A program made the position numbers and the translations under genes. The notes under the pieces are model-generated. The model saw only the letters and a list, made by a program, of their open reading frames with translations. It did not search any database and was not told the DNA's origin. From Rhabdochromatium marinum (GTDB lineage: Bacteria > Pseudomonadota > Gammaproteobacteria > Chromatiales > Chromatiaceae): a stretch of DNA of 64,000 bases. The stretch is taken from positions 1 to 64,000 of the forward strand of contig NZ_NRRS01000004.1 in assembly GCF_016583795.1 (NCBI RefSeq), in the 5' to 3' direction. Positions 21,121 through 29,774 of the stretch are shown one piece after another. Numbering within the stretch: the first letter of the stretch is position 1; every line of letters begins with the position of its first letter.

Positions 21121-21315
21121 TTAAGCCGCTTCGAGCGTGCGCTGGGGCTGCTCGCTGCCTTGCGGCTGCTCGCTGAACAGACGTCGCTCGCGATGCTCGG
21201 CCTGCTTGCCGGCATTGAAGGCTGAAACCGGGCGATGGTATCCCATTACACGGGTCCAAACCTCGCAGCGGGTCCGTTCTTCATCGCGGATTTCGATAGA
21301 GCCGTCAGTCAGCAT
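21121..21315 (-). CDS. Small separate glycyl-radical domain of NrdD
   Basis: This 64-residue protein contains CEVWTRVMGYHRPVSAFN and GKQAEHRER, which is the C-terminal glycyl-radical segment normally fused to NrdD. Gly25 in RVMGY is the predicted radical site. ATG 21315 has GGAG 6 bases upstream. The gene is in the same reading frame as nrdD but is separated from it by two TGA codons (21390-21388 and 21375-21373). The long NrdD has no RVxGY of its own, so this peptide should supply the radical glycine in trans, much as YfiD repairs pyruvate formate-lyase. NrdG follows 23 bp downstream. I recall small annotated proteins of this kind elsewhere. Confidence 0.85.
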   Translation of the reverse strand: MLTDGSIEIRDEERTRCEVWTRVMGYHRPVSAFNAGKQAEHRERRLFSEQPQGSEQPQRTLEAA

Positions 21316-21387
21316 GGGTGTCTCCAGTGAGGGTTGATGGACGCATTGACCGGTGGTCAATGTTCTCAGGGTTCATGATTTGAGGAT

Positions 21388-23463
21388 TCAGGTGTTTGGA
21401 ACCAGGGTGGTGGCTCCGGTAACCGCCAGTTCGGCGCTCTGGGCCTCGATCCGCTTGTGGGCGATGAGTTCCTGATCGCACTTGGGGCAGTATTCATGCT
21501 CGCCGGCAATGTAGCCATGATGCGGGCAGATGGAGAACACCGGCGTCACCGTGATGTAGGGGAGACGGAAGTTCTCAAGGGCTCGTCGTACCAGGCGCTT
21601 GCAGGCCTCGGTCGAGCTGATCTTCTCGCTCATGTACAGATGCAGCACGGTGCCGCCGGTGTATTTGGATTGCAGGTTTTCCTGCAGCGCCAGCGCCTCG
21701 AAGGGGTCATCAGTAAAGCCGGCCGGCAGCTGAGAGGAATTGGTGTAATAGGGTGAGTCCTCGCTGCCAGCCTGCAAAATGTCCGGGAAACGCTTCTTGT
21801 CCTCGCGTGCGAAGCGGTAGGTGGTGCCCTCGGCGGGTGTGGCCTCTAGGTTGTACATGTGGCCGGTTTCTTCCTGAAAGCTCACCATGCGTGCGCGCAC
21901 ATGATCAAGGAAACGGGTGGCAAAGGTGCGCCCCCATTCGGTGCTGATGTCCTCAGCATCTCGGGTAAAATTGCGGATCATTTCGTTGATGCCATTGACG
22001 CCAATGGTCGAGAAATGATTGCGCAGGGTGCCGAGATAGCGCTTGGAGTAGGGGAAGAGACCGGCGTCAAGATGGCGCTGAATCACCTTGCGTTTCAACT
22101 CCAGGCTCTTGCGTGCCAGATTCAGCAGGTGATCGAGCGCCGCAAGCAGCTCTTGTTCCTTGCCCTTGTGCAAATAACCCAGCCGGGCGCAGTTGATGGT
22201 CACCACGCCGAGTGAGCCAGTCTGCTCGGCGGAGCCAAAGAGCCCATTGCCGCGCTTTAACAGCTCGCGCAGGTCGAGCTGCAAGCGGCAGCACATGGAA
22301 CGCACCATGTTGGGGGACAGCTCGGAATTGACGAAGTTCTGGAAGTAAGGCAGGCCGTACTTGGCAGTCATTTCGAACAGCCGTTCGGCGTTCTCGCTCT
22401 CCCAAGGGAAGTCCGGCGTGATGTTATAGGTCGGGATCGGGAAGGTAAAAATCCGCCCCTTGGCATCACCTTCGGTCATGACCTCAATATAGGCGCGATT
22501 GACCATGTCCATTTCGGTCTGGAGGTCGCCATAGGTGAAGGGCTGCTCAACCCCACCGACCAAGGGCACCTGATCGCGCAAATCCTCGGGACACACCCAA
22601 TCGAAGGTCAGATTGGTGAAGGGCGTCTGGGTGCCCCAGCGCGACGGAACATTGAGGTTATAGATCAGTTCCTGAATGTACTGGCGCACATGGGTGTAGT
22701 CGAGTTGGTCGCACCGCACGAAGGGCGCCAGATAGGTATCAAAGCTCGAGAAGGCTTGGGCACCGGCCCATTCGTTTTGCAGGGTGCCGAGGAAGTTCAC
22801 AATCTGCCCGATGGCCGAGGACATGTGCCGCGGTGGCCCGGCCTCGACCCGGCCCGGCACACCGTTCAGACCCTCGTTGAGCAGGGTGCGCAGCGACCAG
22901 CCGGCGCAGTAGCCGGACAGCATATCCAGATCGTGAATGTGATAATCGCCTTCACGATGGGCTTCGCCGATCTCGGGGGTGTAGACGTGGCTTAGCCAGT
23001 AGTTGGCGATCATCTTGCCCGAGGTATTGAGGATTAGCCCGCCGAGCGAGTAGCCCTGATTGGCGTTGGCCGAAACGCGCCAGTCGGAGCGGTCGAGGTA
23101 TTCGTTAATGGAACCGGCGACATCGACCAGAGTGCGGTGATCGTGGCGCAGTTTGCGATGCTGCTCGCGATAGACAATATAGGAGCGCGCGGTCACAAAA
23201 TGATTAGCGCTGATCAGGGTTTGCTCGACGACATCCTGGATGTCTTCGATGTCGGGCACCCGCTCATCATTGAAGCGATGCGCCAGCACCTTGACCACCT
23301 GAGCGGTCAGCAGCCCAGCTTCAAGCTCGTCGAACTCACCACTGGCACGACCGGCGCGCAGAATGGCCGATTCAATACGCGCGGACGCGAATGGAACTTC
23401 CTTTCCGTCGCGTTTAAGTACGCGCCGTGGTAGGCTGGCAAGACTGGGCTGGCGATGGGACAT
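21388..23463 (-). CDS. nrdD: Anaerobic ribonucleoside-triphosphate reductase, large chain without glycyl-radical tail
   Basis: The 691-residue class III reductase makes dNTPs from NTPs without oxygen. An N-terminal ATP-cone (PRRVLKRDGKEVPFASARIE) precedes the catalytic barrel, and a zinc site is formed by CPHHG and CPKC near the end. The protein then ends about 30 residues later without the RVxGY radical loop, which is encoded by the next small gene. ATG 23463 is chosen because upstream in-frame sequence overlaps the two NrdR boxes. Regulation by NrdR is expected. Confidence 0.92.
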   Translation of the reverse strand: MSHRQPSLASLPRRVLKRDGKEVPFASARIESAILRAGRASGEFDELEAGLLTAQVVKVLAHRFNDERVPDIEDIQDVVEQTLISANHFVTARSYIVYREQHRKLRHDHRTLVDVAGSINEYLDRSDWRVSANANQGYSLGGLILNTSGKMIANYWLSHVYTPEIGEAHREGDYHIHDLDMLSGYCAGWSLRTLLNEGLNGVPGRVEAGPPRHMSSAIGQIVNFLGTLQNEWAGAQAFSSFDTYLAPFVRCDQLDYTHVRQYIQELIYNLNVPSRWGTQTPFTNLTFDWVCPEDLRDQVPLVGGVEQPFTYGDLQTEMDMVNRAYIEVMTEGDAKGRIFTFPIPTYNITPDFPWESENAERLFEMTAKYGLPYFQNFVNSELSPNMVRSMCCRLQLDLRELLKRGNGLFGSAEQTGSLGVVTINCARLGYLHKGKEQELLAALDHLLNLARKSLELKRKVIQRHLDAGLFPYSKRYLGTLRNHFSTIGVNGINEMIRNFTRDAEDISTEWGRTFATRFLDHVRARMVSFQEETGHMYNLEATPAEGTTYRFAREDKKRFPDILQAGSEDSPYYTNSSQLPAGFTDDPFEALALQENLQSKYTGGTVLHLYMSEKISSTEACKRLVRRALENFRLPYITVTPVFSICPHHGYIAGEHEYCPKCDQELIAHKRIEAQSAELAVTGATTLVPNT

Positions 23464-23506
23464 AAGTGGACTCGCGGCTGCTCTGGTCAGGTCATCTGAG
23501 TTGGCG

Positions 23507-23522
23507 ACACAAGATATTGTGC
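23507..23522. promoter_or_regulatory. NrdR box, proximal
   Basis: ACACAAGATATTGTGC closely fits the NrdR consensus acaCwAtATaTwGtgt, starting 44 bp upstream of the nrdD start. NrdR is the ATP/dATP-sensing repressor of ribonucleotide reductase genes. Confidence 0.85.
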
Positions 23523-23537
23523 TTGTCAGTATAGATG

Positions 23538-23553
23538 ACACTAGATATTGTGA
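23538..23553. promoter_or_regulatory. NrdR box, distal
   Basis: ACACTAGATATTGTGA is a second NrdR site 31 bp centre-to-centre from the first. That is about three helical turns, the phased pair usual for NrdR. Confidence 0.85.
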
Positions 23554-24015
23554 AAAGCGATTTTAACCTAAGCTGACCTGGATCATCAAATGTGCGGCCA
23601 GGCCAGAGCTGCTGGAGGGTTTGAGAGAGGACGCACGGCTCGCAGGCTGCGAGTCTTGCCATCGTTAAGTTAATGGCAGAATTGATGGTTTTTCTGCTGT
23701 TGGAGGCTTGCAGTGGCGCCGGTGCAGGTCGCCGAACCCGGCGCAGCCCCAGACGCGCTACGCCTGCTGGATGTTTGTCGCTTGCGCGCTACGCTGGACT
23801 GGCGGCAGGGGGATTGGCACCGGGCCGCCACGCTCGCCGATCCGCCGGGCGTACGCCGTTGAGACGGTTTTCTGTTGCTGAACCAGTCTTTTCGTGGTCT
23901 GCGTTGCGCGCCGGGTCATCAATGGCGCTGCTTGACCGGACTGGCCGGTTTATGCGGCGAGCGCTGGCATTGAGCCAGGCTGGCGCTTGGAAGCTGCGAG
24001 AAAGGGAGGGTGGTC
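23554..24015. other. Gap between the nrdD promoter and alr, with an uncertain small reading frame
   Basis: No recognisable gene fills this stretch. On the plus strand, GTG 23713 sits 6 bases after GGAGG and opens a 49-residue frame (MAPVQVAEPG...LRATLDWRQGDWHRAATLADPP) ending in TGA at 23860-23862. The same frame continues sensibly (DGFLLLNQSFRGLRCAPGHQ) to a second TGA at 23973. This may be a remnant of a decayed gene. I do not recognise it. Confidence 0.3.
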
Positions 24016-25113
24016 TCAGGTATCTGCCGCTGTGGCGTTGTAATAATGCAGTGGCACCCGACGTGACAGGCTGGTCAGCAGTTCATAGCTGATGGTGCCG
24101 CTGGCTGCTGCGACGCTGGTGGCGCTGATTTGTGGTCCCCAGAGTTCAACCGGATCGCCGGGTTGCGCTTGCGGGAGTTCGGTGAGATCGACGGTGAGCA
24201 TATCCATGGACACCCGACCGATGAGCTGCGTCCGGGTGCCATTCACGGCTACCGGGGTGCCGTCGGGGGCGTGGCGGGGGTAGCCGTCGGCATAACCAGC
24301 CGCAACTACGCCGACGCGGGTGGGGCGGGTGCAGACAAAGCGCCCCCCATAGCCGATCGACTCGCCGACGGCGAGTTCGCGCACGGCTGTCAGTGCCGAT
24401 TCAAAGCGTAGCGCCGGGCGTAAGTCGGCGGCCTGAGGGGTGTCATGATCGAGCGGATCCAGGCCATAGAGCATGATGCCGGGGCGAACCCAGTCGGCAT
24501 GGCTGTCTGGCCGGCTGAGAATGGCGGCTGAGTTGGCCAGACTGCGCGGTGCCGCAATCCCGGCGCAATGGCGCTTGAAGCAGGCGAGCTGGGCGTCGGT
24601 TGGTGCGGAGGCGGCTTCATCGGCACGGGCGAAATGGGTCATCAGCACCACGCGGTCGATATGGGGGCAGCGGCTCAATTCGGTGTAAGCGGCGCTAGCC
24701 TGCTGCGGTGCCAGGCCGAGCCGGTGCATGCCGGTGTTGAGCTTCAGCCAGACTCCGAGCGGCTGGCGCGGGCGCGCCTCCAAGAGCCAGTTCAATTGCT
24801 GCCGGTTATGCACGACGGGCGTTAAGTTCAGACGGTCGAGCCATTGCCGCTCAAGCGGCTCGAAAATACCCTCCAGCAGCACAATGGGCGCGCGAATGCC
24901 CGATTCCCGCAGCTCCAGTGCCTCCTCGCTGCATGCGACGCCCAGGGCGTCAGCTTGCGTCTCCAGTGCCCGGGCTACGGCAACGGCGCCATGCCCGTAG
25001 GCATTGGCCTTGATGACCGCAAGTACCTGCGCGCCGCCGACAAGACGTTTGGCGAGGTGGAAATTGTGGCGAATGGCTGCGAGATCGATGTGGGCTTGAG
25101 TCGGTCGGGACAT
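24016..25113 (-). CDS. alr: Alanine racemase
   Basis: This 365-residue PLP enzyme interconverts L- and D-alanine for peptidoglycan. The PLP lysine is Lys35 in AVIKANAYGHG, the catalytic tyrosine lies in SIGYGGRF, and NSAAILS, RPGIMLYG and the C-terminal GRVSMDM are conserved. ATG 25113 gives the family start (AHIDLAAIRHNF); the upstream extension is dropped. It follows tRNA-Glu on the same strand by 52 bp and could share its promoter. Confidence 0.96.
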   Translation of the reverse strand: MSRPTQAHIDLAAIRHNFHLAKRLVGGAQVLAVIKANAYGHGAVAVARALETQADALGVACSEEALELRESGIRAPIVLLEGIFEPLERQWLDRLNLTPVVHNRQQLNWLLEARPRQPLGVWLKLNTGMHRLGLAPQQASAAYTELSRCPHIDRVVLMTHFARADEAASAPTDAQLACFKRHCAGIAAPRSLANSAAILSRPDSHADWVRPGIMLYGLDPLDHDTPQAADLRPALRFESALTAVRELAVGESIGYGGRFVCTRPTRVGVVAAGYADGYPRHAPDGTPVAVNGTRTQLIGRVSMDMLTVDLTELPQAQPGDPVELWGPQISATSVAAASGTISYELLTSLSRRVPLHYYNATAADT

Positions 25114-25165
25114 ACCGGGGCTGTGCTGATGACACAACCCGCCCAAAGGGGATGGAAAGCTTGAA

Positions 25166-25240
25166 TGGCGCTCCCTAGGGGATTCGAACCCCTGTTACCG
25201 ACGTGAGAGGCCAGCGTCCTAACCGCTAGACGAAGGGAGC
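25166..25240 (-). tRNA. tRNA-Glu (anticodon CUC), CCA encoded
   Basis: The minus-strand cloverleaf has acceptor arms GCTCCCT and AGGGAGC, anticodon loop CTCTCAC (anticodon CTC), T-arm GGGGTTCGAATCCCC and an encoded CCA at 25168-25166. Aligned with bacterial tRNA-Glu it matches in length through the anticodon arm. The anticodon stem contains two G-U pairs. CUC decodes GAG, a frequent codon in GC-rich genomes. Confidence 0.95.
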
Positions 25241-25264
25241 GGGACGTGAAGTGCTAAGTGGCGT

Positions 25265-25292
25265 ATTATACGGCATTTGGCGTCGGACTCAA
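25265..25292 (-). promoter_or_regulatory. Sigma-70 promoter of tRNA-Glu
   Basis: On the minus strand, TTGAGT (25292-25287) and TATAAT (25270-25265) are 16 bp apart and lie about 25 bp before the tRNA 5' end. This is a near-consensus housekeeping promoter. Confidence 0.75.
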
Positions 25293-25326
25293 GCGGAGAT
25301 CATGCGCGGCTGGTTCGGCTTGTTAT

Positions 25327-25348
25327 CGCCTGGCTTATTTTCCAGGCG
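25327..25348. other. Inverted repeat in the pcnB leader
   Basis: CGCCTGG and CCAGGCG form perfect 7-bp arms around an 8-nt AT-rich loop, about 30 bp before the proposed pcnB start. It could act as a leader hairpin or an upstream transcript end. No T-run follows. Confidence 0.4.
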
Positions 25349-25379
25349 TGGATTGAAACAAACATAACATTAGGTTCAT

Positions 25380-26744
25380 TTGTCTTCCTTGGTTGTACCG
25401 ACTCCTCGCATTGTGCCGCGTCCAGAGCACAGTATCTCGCGCGCGAATATCAGCGCCCATGCGCTCAAGGTGCTTTATCGACTCAAGCAGAGCGGCTATC
25501 AGGCCTATCTGGTGGGTGGCGGTGTGCGGGATTTGCTGCTTGGGCATGAGCCCAAGGACTTTGATGTTGCCACCGATGCCCGCCCGGAGGAGGTGCGCGC
25601 CGTCTTTCGCAACTGTCGGCTGATCGGCCGGCGCTTCCGACTGGCGCATGTCTTTTTTGGCCCCGAGATTGTCGAGGTGGCGACCTTCCGCGCCGGGCCT
25701 CTGACCGACGGTGATGAGGGCGCCCGCCAGATCGAAAATGGCATGATCCTGCGGGATAATGTCTATGGCAGTCTTGCCGAGGATGCGCTGCGCCGCGACT
25801 TTACCGTCAATGCGCTCTATTACAACATTGAGGATTTCTCCCTGGTTGATTATGCCGGGGGGCTGGATGACATTGCCGCCGGGCGTCTGCGCCTGATTGG
25901 CCAGGATGCGGTGGCACGTTATCGGGAAGATCCGGTGCGGATGCTGCGTGCGGTACGCTTTGCCTGCAAACTCGGTTTTGTGATTGATCCATCCTGCGAG
26001 GGTCCGTTGTTCGAGCTTGCGCCTTGGCTGCATGAGGTGCCGCCGGCGCGCTTGTTTGAGGAAATTCTGAAGCTGTTTCAGGCTGGCTACGCCCTCTCGG
26101 CCTTTGAAAAACTGCGCCATTACGGTCTGTTTGCCGAACTCTTCCCCGATATCGAAGCCTGTTTGGCGGAAGAGGAACAGGGATTTCCGATTACCTTCGT
26201 CAATCGCGGACTGGACAACACCGACCGCCGGGTGCAGGACGGCAAGCCGATTGCGCCTTTTTTCCTCCTGGCGGTGCTGCTGTGGGAGCCGGTGCGACGG
26301 GAATACCAGCGTTTGCTGGAGGCCGGTCATCGCGAAGCCGAGGCGATGGCACTTGCCGCTGGCACCATCGCCGGGCGTCAGCAGCGGCGGGTGGCGATTC
26401 CTAAGCGCTTCGGTCTGCCGATGCGGGAGATCTGGGCATTACAGCCAGCCCTGGAGCGCCGGCGCGGCAAGCGCCCCCTGGCCTTGATTCAGCATCCGCG
26501 CTTTCGCGCCGCTTATGATTTTCTGCTGCTGCGGGCTGAGTCCGGTGAGGTCGATCCGGAGCTTGCGCACTGGTGGACGCAGTTTCAGCATGTGAATTCG
26601 TCGGAACGTGCGGCCATGACCGCTGAGCGCAAGTCAGCCGGGCGTCGCAAGCGCCGCCCGCGTAAAACACGCAAGGCCAAGCAGCCCGAGGCTAGGGGCG
26701 GTGAGGCCGCACTCTCCGGTCAGGTGGCCGAGTCTCAGGACTGA
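25380..26744 (+). CDS. pcnB: Poly(A) polymerase I
   Basis: This 454-residue enzyme adds poly(A) to RNA 3' ends, promoting decay. The nucleotidyltransferase signature GGGVRD (46-51) with catalytic DFD (60-62) is followed by RRFRLAHVFF, the form that distinguishes PcnB from CCA-adding enzymes. The C-terminus is strongly basic (GRRKRRPRKTRKAKQ), as expected for RNA binding. The open frame begins at TTG 25380. Non-AUG starts are known for pcnB, and no better start precedes the conserved VPRPEHSISRANIS. panB follows after 7 bp. Confidence 0.92.
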   Translation: MSSLVVPTPRIVPRPEHSISRANISAHALKVLYRLKQSGYQAYLVGGGVRDLLLGHEPKDFDVATDARPEEVRAVFRNCRLIGRRFRLAHVFFGPEIVEVATFRAGPLTDGDEGARQIENGMILRDNVYGSLAEDALRRDFTVNALYYNIEDFSLVDYAGGLDDIAAGRLRLIGQDAVARYREDPVRMLRAVRFACKLGFVIDPSCEGPLFELAPWLHEVPPARLFEEILKLFQAGYALSAFEKLRHYGLFAELFPDIEACLAEEEQGFPITFVNRGLDNTDRRVQDGKPIAPFFLLAVLLWEPVRREYQRLLEAGHREAEAMALAAGTIAGRQQRRVAIPKRFGLPMREIWALQPALERRRGKRPLALIQHPRFRAAYDFLLLRAESGEVDPELAHWWTQFQHVNSSERAAMTAERKSAGRRKRRPRKTRKAKQPEARGGEAALSGQVAESQD

Positions 26745-26751
26745 ATAAGAG

Positions 26752-27552
26752 ATGGATAGGATAACGCTCGGACAGTTAGCGAGCATGAAGCGCGAGCGTC
26801 AGCCAATTGCTTGCCTAACCTGCTATGACGCGACCTTTGCCCGCCTGCTGGAGCAGGCCGGGGTCGAGGTGGTCTTGGTGGGCGACTCGCTCGGGAATGT
26901 GATTCAGGGACACGCAAGCACGCTTCCGGTCAGTGTTGATGATATGGTATATCACACCAAATCAGTGGCGCGCGCCTTGTCGGCACCGCTGCTGATCGCC
27001 GATCTGCCCTTTTTGAGCTACACCACGCCGGCTCAGGCGCTCGCCAGTGCACACCGCCTGATGGGGGAGGGCGGTGCGCAAATGGTCAAGCTGGAAGGCG
27101 GTGCTCAGGTGCTGGATATGGTACGGGCGCTGAGTGATTTTGGCGTGCCCGTGTGTGTGCATCTTGGTCTGCTGCCGCAGTCGGTGCATCGTCTGGGTGG
27201 ATATCGCTACCAGGGACGCGAGGCCGGAGCTGCGGAGCGGATTCGTGCCGATGCACGGGCGTTGCAAGAAGCTGGGGCGGAGTTGCTGGTGGTGGAATGT
27301 GTGCCGGCACAGCTGGCTGGAGAACTCCGACAACAGCTCAGGATGCCGGTGATTGGGATTGGTGCGGGGGCTGACTGCGATGGTCAGGTGCTGGTGCTAC
27401 ACGACATGCTGGGTGCCCATAGGGGCCGGCCACCACGTTTCAGCCGGGATTTCCTCACCGGCCAGACCGGCGGGCTCAGTGGTGCGCTGGCGGCCTATGT
27501 GGCGGCGGTGAAGTCCGGCGCCTTTCCAGGGCCGGAGCAGACGTTGTTCTGA
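26752..27552 (+). CDS. panB: 3-methyl-2-oxobutanoate hydroxymethyltransferase
   Basis: This 266-residue cytoplasmic enzyme makes ketopantoate from alpha-ketoisovalerate and methylenetetrahydrofolate, the first step of pantothenate synthesis. Family motifs are LTCYDATFARLLEQAG, VGDSLGNVIQGH, GGAQMVKLEGG, GLLPQSVHRLGGY and GIGAGADCDGQVLVLHDMLG. It lies 7 bp after pcnB and 9 bp before panC. folK, which separates pcnB and panB in many gammaproteobacteria, is absent here. Confidence 0.97.
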   Translation: MDRITLGQLASMKRERQPIACLTCYDATFARLLEQAGVEVVLVGDSLGNVIQGHASTLPVSVDDMVYHTKSVARALSAPLLIADLPFLSYTTPAQALASAHRLMGEGGAQMVKLEGGAQVLDMVRALSDFGVPVCVHLGLLPQSVHRLGGYRYQGREAGAAERIRADARALQEAGAELLVVECVPAQLAGELRQQLRMPVIGIGAGADCDGQVLVLHDMLGAHRGRPPRFSRDFLTGQTGGLSGALAAYVAAVKSGAFPGPEQTLF

Positions 27553-27561
27553 GGTCTTGTC

Positions 27562-28413
27562 ATGCTGATTTTTCACGAGATTGCCCCCCTGCGTGCGCAA
27601 CGCGCCGAATGGCAGCGCGCGGGTCTGCGCGTGGCGCTGGTGCCGACCATGGGGGCTCTGCACGCCGGGCATCTGTCGTTGATCGATCAGGCACAAGACT
27701 GCTGTGACCGGGTGGTGGTCAGCCTGTTTGTGAATCCGCTGCAATTCGGTCCCAATGAAGATTTTGACCGCTATCCACGCACTTTTGACCAGGATTGCCA
27801 GCAGCTTGAGGCGCGCGCGGTGCATGGGCTGTTCGCGCCCTCGGAGCAGGCGATCTATCCGGACGGGCGCGAGGGCCATACCCGGGTACATGTGCCTGGA
27901 TTGAGTGAGATGCTGTGCGGTTGCAGCCGTCCTGGGTTTTTCGAAGGCGTGGCGACTGTGGTGACCAAGCTGTTTAATATCGTGCAGCCCGATGTTGCCG
28001 TGTTTGGTGCCAAGGATTTTCAGCAGTTGGTGGTGATTCGGCGTCTGGTCAAGGATCTTAACCTGCCGATTGAAATCCTAGCTGGCCCGACAGTGCGCGA
28101 AGCCGATGGCCTGGCAATGAGTTCGCGCAATGCCTATCTCAGTACCGAGCAGCGTGCGCTGGCGCCGCAGTTGCAACAGCAGTTGCAGGCAGCGGCGCAG
28201 GCGGTGCAGCAGGGTGCGAGCCTGGCGGCTGTAGAGGCGGAAGCGGAGGCACAGCTGAGCACGGCGGGCTTGCGCCCGGATTATGTTCGCGTGCGCCGGG
28301 CGGCTGATTTGGCCGCCCCCAGGCCGGATGATGAGTCTCTGGTGATTCTGGCGGCCGCTTATTTGGGAAGTACGCGGTTGATCGATAATTGTTGTTTTAA
28401 CACGAAGCGATAA
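27562..28413 (+). CDS. panC: Pantothenate synthetase
   Basis: This 283-residue ATP-dependent ligase joins pantoate and beta-alanine. It has the nucleotidyl-transfer motif HAGH (34-37) in VPTMGALHAGHLSL, the ATP-contacting VFGAKDFQQLVVIRR and the KMSKS-like MSSRNAYLS. It directly follows panB. The gene ends 3 bp from the converging AI-2E-family gene. Confidence 0.97.
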   Translation: MLIFHEIAPLRAQRAEWQRAGLRVALVPTMGALHAGHLSLIDQAQDCCDRVVVSLFVNPLQFGPNEDFDRYPRTFDQDCQQLEARAVHGLFAPSEQAIYPDGREGHTRVHVPGLSEMLCGCSRPGFFEGVATVVTKLFNIVQPDVAVFGAKDFQQLVVIRRLVKDLNLPIEILAGPTVREADGLAMSSRNAYLSTEQRALAPQLQQQLQAAAQAVQQGASLAAVEAEAEAQLSTAGLRPDYVRVRRAADLAAPRPDDESLVILAAAYLGSTRLIDNCCFNTKR

Positions 28414-28416
28414 GGG

Positions 28417-29631
28417 TTAGCCTTTCTCTGCTTGGTCTGTACTTTGTTCATCCGGTGTTTCAGTGTTGGGTTCTGCGACAGGTGCATCGGCTTGTTTAGC
28501 AGATGAGGCGGGTGCCGATGGCTCAGGGATCGGCCGGGCAGGCGCTTGATGCCCAAGAGGCTGAATACTGGGGGTCCATTCCACGGCAGGCAGCAGATGC
28601 TTGAAGGCGGTGCCGTACATGTCCCAGATGGTGATGAAGAGCGAGGCAATCAGGGGGCCAATGAAAATGCCGGTTAGGCCAAACATCATAATGCCGCCCA
28701 GGGTGCTGAAGAAAATCATCAGCTCGTGCATTTTGGTGTCTTTGCCGACCAAAATCGGACGCAGGACATTGTCGAGGCTGCCGACAATCAGACCGCAAAA
28801 GAGCCCGAGCAGCAGACTGCTGAGCACCTGCCCCTGAATCATCAGCAGGATGACGGCGGGGATCCAGATCAGTGCGGAGCCAATGCTGGGTATCACGGAG
28901 AGCACCGCCATCAGGGTGCCCCAGAAGACGGCGTTATTGATGCCGGCGACAGCAAAGGCGATACCGGCCAGGGTGCCTTGCAGAGCACCAATCAGTAACG
29001 TGCCTTTCAGGGTTGCGCGCGTCACTGAAGTGAATTTATCCAGCATCAAATGTTCATCGCTGCTTTTGAGCGGCAGGTAGTAGAGGATTTTTTCGACCAG
29101 CCGATGACCGTCCATTTGCAGAAAATAGATGGTGTAGAGCATTACGAAGATCATAAAGACCACATTGGCCGTGCCCAGAGTCAGCGATGACAGCCCGCCG
29201 ACCAGAAAGGTGCTGACCAGGCTAACGGCTTCGCCCGCCTTAGAGATCAGCAGCTCGCGGTATGGCAGCAGGACGTCGTATAAGGGCAGGTGTTCGATTT
29301 TGGCGGTCAAGACTCCCGGTTCGGTGAGTTTTTTGACCCAGGGCGTCACGGACTCGCTGACATCAATCGCCTGTGCGATGACAACACCGATTAAGCTGGT
29401 CAGTGGAATCAGCACGATGGCGACCATGATGAGCAAGGTGACCAGGGAGGCCAGATGGTGCCGGCCTTTGAACCACTGATCCAGGCGCAGGTAAACAGGC
29501 CGCGCCAGGGCGCTGAAGATCCCCGACAGGAAGATCGCCATCAGGAAGGGCTGGATCATGCTCAGGAAGAGCGCGCTAATCCCCAGCGTCATCAGTAAAA
29601 TGGTCAAATTATTGATCTGGTCTTTGTTCAC
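28417..29631 (-). CDS. AI-2E-family (PerM/YdiK-like) membrane protein
   Basis: This 404-residue inner-membrane protein has about eight hydrophobic segments and family features IPSIGSALIWIPA, GSLDNVLRPILVG and STLGGIMMFGLTGIFIGPLIASL. Members have been linked to autoinducer-2 export or to Na+/H+ exchange; the substrate here is unknown. The last 50 residues form a Pro/Ala/Glu-rich disordered tail. GTG 29631 is preferred over TTG 29673 because it has a nearby GAGG and begins just before the first membrane helix. Confidence 0.85.
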   Translation of the reverse strand: MNKDQINNLTILLMTLGISALFLSMIQPFLMAIFLSGIFSALARPVYLRLDQWFKGRHHLASLVTLLIMVAIVLIPLTSLIGVVIAQAIDVSESVTPWVKKLTEPGVLTAKIEHLPLYDVLLPYRELLISKAGEAVSLVSTFLVGGLSSLTLGTANVVFMIFVMLYTIYFLQMDGHRLVEKILYYLPLKSSDEHLMLDKFTSVTRATLKGTLLIGALQGTLAGIAFAVAGINNAVFWGTLMAVLSVIPSIGSALIWIPAVILLMIQGQVLSSLLLGLFCGLIVGSLDNVLRPILVGKDTKMHELMIFFSTLGGIMMFGLTGIFIGPLIASLFITIWDMYGTAFKHLLPAVEWTPSIQPLGHQAPARPIPEPSAPASSAKQADAPVAEPNTETPDEQSTDQAEKG

Positions 29632-29774
29632 GGACCTCGGCTCCAGCCGTTGATTGATGGATGTGAGCCGCAATCCTAGCAGTTTGCTAAACTCCCAAGC
29701 TTACAAACGGCGCTCGTGGTGATCGCATCAGCTTGGCGAGCCGGGCGTCCAAGAGCAACGAAGGTGAATTGAGC

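Noticed and set aside
21373-21390. Selenocysteine readthrough joining nrdD to its radical domain
   Set aside because: Two in-frame TGA codons occur within 18 bases and the small gene has its own ribosome site and ATG. No SECIS-like hairpin was seen.
23673-24092. 139-codon plus-strand frame between nrdD and alr
   Set aside because: It is Arg/Ala/Gly-rich and overlaps the alr 3' end on the opposite strand. Another frame in the same region has a better ribosome site.
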